From Moringa oleifera (taxonomy: Eukaryota > Streptophyta > Magnoliopsida > Brassicales > Moringaceae): DNA of 64,000 bases. A program made the translations under genes and the position numbers. Below, one piece after another: positions 59,280 through 64,000 of this stretch (position 1 is its first letter; every line of letters begins with the position of its first letter). Below the pieces are notes generated by a model. The model saw only the letters and a list, made by a program, of their open reading frames with translations. It was not told the origin of the DNA and searched no databases. The DNA is taken from positions 1,054,001 through 1,118,000 of the forward strand of contig JAJFZO010000345.1 of the NCBI GenBank assembly GCA_021397835.1, read 5' to 3'.

Positions 59280-62200
59280 TTTACCATTGTCTTGAGTATA
59301 TGTAAGATGATGGTCATCCATTGGTCAAATAAATCAACAGGTGGCAAATTATTACGAAAAGATGTGTGCTCTACACTAATATCTCACAAATCATCATCTT
59401 TATCATAGTCTTTTGGAGGTGTTGACGATACTATGAACCATTTGGAATCAATTAGGTCTTTAATGTAAAATACTTGTCTTGCTTATGAAGCCAATGTAAA
59501 CTGATCATTTTTACGTCCAATCCAATAAGATCAACTAGCACAACTCCTAGATCATCAACTTTATCACCGTTACTATTCTTAATCTTATCACATTTGAAAA
59601 CTAGAACTCTGAACGTTGTATAATCTAGTTCCCATATTTCTCGTATAACTCCATAGAATGACAAATCACCATGTATTGGATTTTTATCCTCAGCACTAGA
59701 GATTTGCATGGTGTCAGCAACTAGAGTGACACCACTATTTTGATGGATCCTTGAGTTATCTTGTTGTTTTATATAAAAGAGACAACCGTTGATGATATAT
59801 CCAAGATACTTGATTACTATCGATCGAGGACCATAGGCAATCCATCGTAGTATTGATGAGACATTATGATTGGATAATAAAAGTTCATTCTCAATCTGTA
59901 TCATAATATATATTAGATTAACCATAATAGAAATAAATTTAATGTCTACACAAGAATAAGTATTCTTACCCATGTGCGTAACCGATTACTTAAGGTTCGA
60001 TTTTGTTCATCATGTAACCATTTAAGTCGTTTTGACTTAATAGAATTATCGACCCTTAATTGATTTAAATGCTCACTGCATATTAAGAATAAATCATCAA
60101 ATAATAATTCAAATATTATTTGATATAACAACGAACTATGAGTTGTAAAATTTAATTACGTTATATATGGTTAAACTTTGCTCATATTCATTAAAACATA
60201 TAAGTGCTCTTGATGAAGGAGGACAATATTAGAGTTTTTAACACTTCCACTAGTTAGAGCTTTTCCATTCCAAGTTGAGTGACCAAATACATTCTTCCAT
60301 GGAGGAATCCCAATAATATCCATAATAGATAAATAATTAACGCAGAATTCTAATGCATCTCCTGTAATGTACGACTCAACAATACTACCCTCAGGTCTAT
60401 TACGATTTCAACCATAATCCTTTAACACTTTCATATATCTTTCAAATGGGTACATCCATCGTAAATACACGAGATCACATAATTTTACATCTCTAATAAG
60501 ATGAACAGTGAGGTGGACCATAATATCAAAAAAGCTAGGAGGAAAGTACTTCTCAAGCAAACAAAATGTTGTCACAAGTTCGTTTTGGATTCCATCCAAC
60601 TTTGACACATCACCACCTTTTGGCATAACAAATTGAAGAACATACAAAATCTAATAAGAGTATATCTAACATGTTTGGGTAACACACCTCGTAAAGCAAT
60701 AGGTAAAAGTTGTTGCATTAGGATATGACAATCATGCGACTTCAGCCCATATAGTTTTAAGTCATCCATGGATACTAGATTTCTGATGTTCGAAGGATAC
60801 TTATATGGGACCTTAATCTCACTGAAAACTTTACAAAATATATTTTTTTCTTCCTTAGATAAAGTATAGCATGCAGGTGGTAGAAATGTATGATTACCGC
60901 GAACTTGTGATTCCAATTTAGACCTTAACCCCATGTCTTTTAAATCCATTCTAGAAGTTAATCTATCTTTAGATTTTCAAGAAATATCAAGCAATGTCCT
61001 AAGAAGACTATCATAAATGTTTTTTTCAATGTGCATGACATCTAGAATATGTCTGATATGCATGGACTTCCAATATGGTAAGTCAAAGAAAATCGACCTC
61101 TTTTTCCAACACTGTGTAACAACATCTTCTTTACCCATTGTACTTTCTTTCTTCGACTTTTTCCATGAATTTACTACACATTGAAGTGAAAGACTTTTTC
61201 ACTGCTTAATGATTGGGGAGCAATTCTGACTTCTTATTCACCATTGAAGGCCTTTTTCTGTTTACGGTAAGGATAATGCTATGGTAAAAATCTTCTGTGT
61301 CTAAATATGACATCTTTTTACAATGTTTTAAGTGACTAGCTTGGGTATTCTCATCATAAATAGGACAAGCATAATATCCTTTAATAGTACAACTAGATAA
61401 ATTACCATATGCAAGAAAATCATTGATTATCCATAACAAAACAGCTTTCAAGTTGAATGATCATTGCAGTACGTATCGTATACTTTTACAACTGTGTCCT
61501 ATAACATTTTCAAGTCTTCTATAAGCAGAGCCAAGTAGACATTGATATCATTATGAGGTTGTTTAGGACCTTATATTAGTAACGTCAACATCATGAGCTT
61601 TCTTTTCATTATTAACCATGGTGAAAAATTATAATTCACTATAATCACTGGCCAATAACTGTATCGACTACTCAATGTACTATATGTATTGATCCCATCT
61701 GCTAATATAGCAAGTCTTAAGTTTCTTGGTTATGAAGTAAACTCTGGCCACATGTAATCAATCGATTTCCATGATGGTGTATCCAATGGGTGCCTCAATT
61801 AACCATCAATTTTCCTTTTATTTGAATGCCACATAAGGTGTTTTGATATTTCAAAACTTTGAACATTCTTCTAAATCTTGGTATTGATGAAAAATACCAT
61901 AACACTTTAACAGGCACAACAATATTTATTTTGTTACCATTTTTCATTACTTTTCATCTTAAAAGTCCACAAGTTGGACATTGAATGTCATCTTAAAACT
62001 CTTTTCGATATAATATGCAATCATTTGGACAGGCATGAATCTTTTGATACTTCATGCCTAATGCATTCAATATTTTCTTGGCATCATACATGGATATAGG
62101 CATTCATTACTATCAGGCAATATTTTGGCAATCAAATTTAAAAGATCACTAAAGCTTTGATCAGACCAACCATATTTCGCCTTCAAATTGTATAATTTAA

Positions 62201-62630
62201 CTACAGCAGATGATTTAGTAAACTTCACTGATCCAGAATACAGAGGTTTCTCAGCATAATAAAGTAATCTATGAAAGTGGTTAAGATTACTATCATACTC
62301 TGTAAATGCCTCTTGTACTATTTCTATAATGCTATCAACTTCTTCGATGTGTTCTATCACCCCAACAACCTTAGCATTCTTACTAGTAGAGGACCCAATA
62401 ATACTAGTTTTCATGTCATATCGAGTTTTGATCGCTGCTATCAACTTCATATACATATAAATGATTCCATATCTCATATTGAGTATGATGCTTTATATTA
62501 TCACATTTAATACATGGACACCAAACTAATTCAGGGTTATTATTATTTTGAACAGTATAATCAAAAAGTTATTCACCCCTACATCACATGCCTATGATCT
62601 TCTATTAGTAAACATCCAAGTTTTATCCAT
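59280..62630 (-). pseudogene. CACTA TNP2 transposase (element 3), degraded
   Basis: The start codon is at 62630-62628, in the same context as the element 2 start. Visible blocks on the minus strand: the end of the transposase-associated domain and linker (62477-62067, with YGWSDQSFSDLLNLIAKILP); the TNP2 core remnant 61451-61206 with LLWIINDFLAYGNLSSCTIKG and GYYACPIYDENTQASHL; 60949-60572 with LKDMGLRSKLE and LKSHDCHILMQQLLPIALRG; DUF4218, 60647-60408, with FFDIMVHLTVHLIRDVK; and DUF4216, 59973-59452, with LRWIAYGPRSIVIKYLGYII. Frames are shifted at several points, and the frame TGT/TAT changes in CPIY replace a cysteine. It is not functional. Confidence 0.9.
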
Positions 62631-62639
62631 TCTAAAATT

Positions 62640-63640
62640 TAAATAACATTTAATTATTTACTTTTCAAGCATCTAATATATTAAGTGAAATTTAAATAAA
62701 TGATTAATAATTATTTAATTAATTAATAAAAAATTAATATTTACTTAACACCTAATTTATTACTATAAAAGCATCTAATTAACTAGCTAGTAAATTAATT
62801 AAAATTTAAAAAATATTTAATTATTTACTTTACAAGCATTAAATTTATTAATTAAAATTTAAATACATTATTAATAACTATTTAGTTAATTAAGACATAG
62901 TTAATATTTAATTAACATCTAATTACTTACTTTATAAATACTTAACTAGCTAATAACCTAATTAATATTTAAATAACATGTAATTTTTTACTTCACAAGC
63001 ATCTGATTTATTAATATTAGCTAAATAAATAATTAATAATTAATTAGTTAATTAATATATTATGAATTAATTATCATCTAATTAACTACTACACAAGTAT
63101 CTAACTAGCTAGTAACTTGATTGAAATTTAAATAATATTTGATTATTCATTTTACAAGCATATATTAATTAATTATCTATTTAAAATTTAACTAATTATT
63201 TTAATTTATATTAACTACAAAATCAATATAATTAAATTTGACAAAATATACCAATTAATCTTACCTAAAAAATTAATTCAAACAAAAATTCATCAACACC
63301 TAATATATAATTAATTTATCAAAATATAAATTCATCTAATTAACATCTAATTAATTTATCAATTAATATAAAAATCTTAATAGTTATCAAATAATAAATG
63401 CATTAATATATACCCATTCATACCAAATATATTCATCCAAATATATTTACGAAAGAAAAACCCAAATTTCATCAATTAATAAAAATTAACCACACACTTA
63501 ATAAAGAACTTCTCAAAATAATGTACATGTTGAATACATTTTTTAAACAAAAATTAACCAAATTGAATCAAAATTGTGAAATTTGAATTTTGAAAAAAAA
63601 AAATTTTGAATCTATATCGAAATACTTACATATGTTTGAA
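62640..63640. other. AT-rich leader of element 3
   Basis: Reverse-complement counterpart of 38606-39271 in element 2, with repeated TTAATTAATTAG-type words. It is somewhat longer than in element 2. No gene seen. Confidence 0.5.
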
Positions 63641-63649
63641 TGCCAAAGA

Positions 63650-64000
63650 TGAACGAATGACGGGGTAGGGTACAGCTGCCCTTATGAAGATTGAGATAAA
63701 TGAGAAAGAAATAAGCAAGGAGAGAGCAAACACAAGAGGGCCGGAGAGAGGCAGTGCGGCTGCTAGTAGTTAGCCTAGCTATTTCTAGACGGAGAGCAAA
63801 GAGGAAAAGGCTGAAAAAGATGCAGTGCCACTACTATGCCAGCAGCTAATCTAGCTGCTTCTAGACAGAGCCCAAAGAGGAGAGGGCTGAATAGAAGCAG
63901 TACGGTTGCCAGCAGGTAGCGTAATTGTTTCTAGACGGAGAGCAAAAAGGAGAAGGGTTGAAGAGAAGCACTGCGACTGTCAGCAGTTGGATTAGCTACT
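63650..64000. repeat. Tandem repeat of about 90 bp in element 3
   Basis: Units containing TCTAGACGGAGAGCAAAGAG, AAGCAGTGCGGCTGC and CAGCAGGTAGC recur near 63750, 63850, 63930 and 63990. They are the reverse-strand relatives of the CAGAAGCAGCTG...TTTTTGTTCTCTGTC units at 38.1-38.6 kb. The array runs off the window end. Confidence 0.8.

Larger units (their letters stand above)
59240..64000 (-). mobile_element. CACTA element 3 (element-2 family), minus strand, partial
   Basis: From about 59240 to the window end the reverse complement follows element 2 from about 42650 back to about 38100: the end of TNP2, TNP2 itself, the AT-rich leader, and the CAGAAGCAGCTG-type tandem repeat. Its 5' terminus would lie to the right of the window, and its 3' half (TNPA-like, Ulp1, right terminus) is missing at the join near 59240. 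Similarity to element 2 is high at both DNA and protein level, so both derive from a recent common source. Confidence 0.88.

Noticed and set aside
1..64000. Search for tRNA, rRNA or other structured RNA genes
   Set aside because: No tRNA B-box (GGTTCGANNCC) in a suitable context and no rRNA-like sequence were found by eye. A covariance search would be needed to exclude small RNAs.

Overview
The window is AT-rich eukaryotic DNA from a flowering plant, most likely a eudicot. The evidence is spliceosomal introns with GT/AG ends, a Ty3/gypsy retrotransposon of the plant Tat type, several CACTA (En/Spm) DNA transposons, and fragments of typical plant genes: a UBP1-type RNA-binding protein, a branched-chain aminotransferase, a receptor-like kinase and a phi-class glutathione transferase. 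I cannot name the species. Almost all long reading frames are transposon pieces broken by stops and frameshifts. The only host gene that looks intact is a two-exon defensin-like gene at 19998-20407.

Layout. 1-7488: the 3' part of a decayed Tat-clade Ty3/gypsy element (linker, reverse transcriptase, two RNase H domains, integrase, repeat-rich spacer, polypurine tract, 3' LTR). 7489-19680: mostly unassigned AT-rich DNA, with a possible small secreted-peptide gene at 15373-15516. 19998-20407: the defensin-like gene. About 20850-28831: CACTA element 1 on the minus strand, truncated at its 3' side, with TNP2, a TNPA-type exon, repeat blocks and fragments of a BCAT and probably an NB-ARC gene. 28832-34247: AT-rich, partly duplicated at 46.8-53.6 kb. 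34248-46515: CACTA element 2 on the plus strand, complete, with matching termini and a 3-bp target duplication. It carries TNP2, TNPA-like and Ulp1-like genes and an antisense 3' half of a UBP1 gene. 46519-56010: AT-rich, with microsatellites and a tandem array of about 380 bp per unit. 57000-57140: a GSTF exon fragment cut by a CACTA end at 57141. 57141 to about 59240: the end of a CACTA element of the element-1 family, with a kinase fragment and TNPA exons. About 59240-64000: CACTA element 3 on the minus strand, same family as element 2, running out of the window.

How the parts relate. At least three CACTA insertions of two families are present. Each element end that can be seen inside the window carries a different host-gene fragment between its subterminal repeats and its transposase genes (Pack-CACTA behaviour). 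The most interesting system here is therefore a set of large CACTA elements that pick up gene pieces. Element 2 is the best example, because its ends and target duplication are intact and its splice sites are mostly canonical.
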